Shown here: one piece after another, positions 6,064-6,408 of the stretch
Numbering within the stretch: the first letter of the stretch is position 1
Layout of the letters: the number at the start of each line of letters is the position of its first letter
Assembly (NCBI GenBank): GCA_025933895.1
Contig: JAICZB010000149.1
Location: 1 to 6,408, forward strand
DNA length: 6,408 nt
Source of the DNA: Thermoleophilia bacterium
GTDB taxonomy: Bacteria > Actinomycetota > Thermoleophilia > Gaiellales > Gaiellaceae
Reading direction: 5' to 3'
The notes under the pieces: model-generated
Seen by the model: only the letters and a program-made list of their open reading frames with translations
Told to the model about the DNA's origin: nothing
The model's database searches: none
Position numbers and translations under genes: made by a program

Positions 6064-6097
6064 TTTGAAACCGCGTGCGCCCGCGCAGGATTGGGTC

Positions 6098-6408
6098 ATG
6101 TACGACCCGGGACTCGACCTGCACGAGTGGGAGAGCGAGTGGCAGTCGCTCGAGGACGATCTCCGTACCGAGCCGGCACAGGCCCTGCCCGAGCTCGACG
6201 GGCTCGTCGCTCGGATGCTCGAGGAGAGCGGCTACGACCTGACCGACCCGGTCGTGCGCGAAGGCGAGGAGCGGGAGGTCGTCGCCGAGTATCTCGCCGC
6301 TCACGAGATCGTCGAGGCCGCCGAGCGCGACTCCGACGAGCTCTCGCCGGGAGACGTCGCGGCCGCGATCAACGGCTACCGCGCCGTCTTCGACCATCTC
6401 GTCACCAC
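6098..6408 (+). CDS. Small acidic protein of unknown function (partial, C-terminus missing)
   Basis: The frame opens with ATG 6098, preceded by AGGA at 6087-6090 (7-base spacing), and stays open for 103 codons to the end of the window. The visible part begins MYDPGLDLHEWESEWQSLED and is very acidic: 28 Asp/Glu against 6 Arg and no Lys. It appears wholly helical, with no signal peptide or membrane segment, so it is probably cytoplasmic. Trp11 and Trp15 lie on one face of the first helix. Segments ALPELDGLVARMLEESGY (29-46) and EEREVVAEYLAAHEIVEAAE (57-76) look like amphipathic helices. I do not recognise the family. It is divergent from purD across 115 bases, and the composition matches the other genes here. 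No function is proposed. Confidence 0.75.
   Translation, partial: MYDPGLDLHEWESEWQSLEDDLRTEPAQALPELDGLVARMLEESGYDLTDPVVREGEEREVVAEYLAAHEIVEAAERDSDELSPGDVAAAINGYRAVFDHLVT

Noticed and set aside
6065..6070. TTGAAA as a -35 box for the acidic-protein gene
   Set aside because: At 17-18 base spacing no -10-like sequence is present, and that position would fall on the ribosome binding site.
5918..6397. - strand frame of 159 codons spanning the start of purD and the acidic-protein gene
   Set aside because: It overlaps the purD N-terminus in another frame and lies antisense to the better-supported gene at 6098.

Overview
The window is a purine-biosynthesis locus from a GC-rich bacterium (about 70% G+C by eye). 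Codon third positions are almost all G or C, starts are often GTG or TTG, and long open antisense frames occur as expected at this composition. The small PurS subunit with a stand-alone PurQ, and the compact, tightly overlapping genes, fit a Gram-positive-type pathway. The best guess is Actinomycetota, perhaps a deep-branching class such as Thermoleophilia. The phylum-level guess is inference; nothing in the window fixes a genus.

Layout, left to right. Bases 1-40 seem to hold the last codons of a + strand gene, possibly a dihydrolipoamide-dehydrogenase-like flavoprotein, whose stop codon overlaps that of purQ. From 37 to 3106 a - strand operon reads purB-purC-purS-purQ, with every junction overlapping by 4 to 8 bases. 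A divergent intergenic region (3107-3227) with two hairpins separates purB from a + strand gene for an unrecognised secreted protein (3228-4349). That gene converges on a second - strand unit, purD-purE (4389-5982), across a hairpin at 4356-4383. A second divergent intergenic region (5983-6097) leads to a + strand gene for a small acidic protein that runs off the right end.

The pur genes cover several steps of de novo IMP and AMP synthesis. PurD makes GAR (step 2). PurS and PurQ are two of the three subunits of FGAM synthase (step 4). PurE makes CAIR (step 6), PurC makes SAICAR (step 7), and PurB releases fumarate from SAICAR (step 8) and again from adenylosuccinate to give AMP. PurF, PurN, PurL, PurM, PurK and PurH are not in the window. 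PurL is the most notable absence, because PurS and PurQ work only with it and it commonly lies directly after purQ.

No phage, CRISPR, IS, tRNA or rRNA feature was seen. The points most worth a second look are the secreted protein of unknown family splitting the pur locus, a short PurE lacking a conserved histidine and the usual C-terminal tail, a compact PurD, and hairpins and promoter-like motifs ahead of purB and purD.
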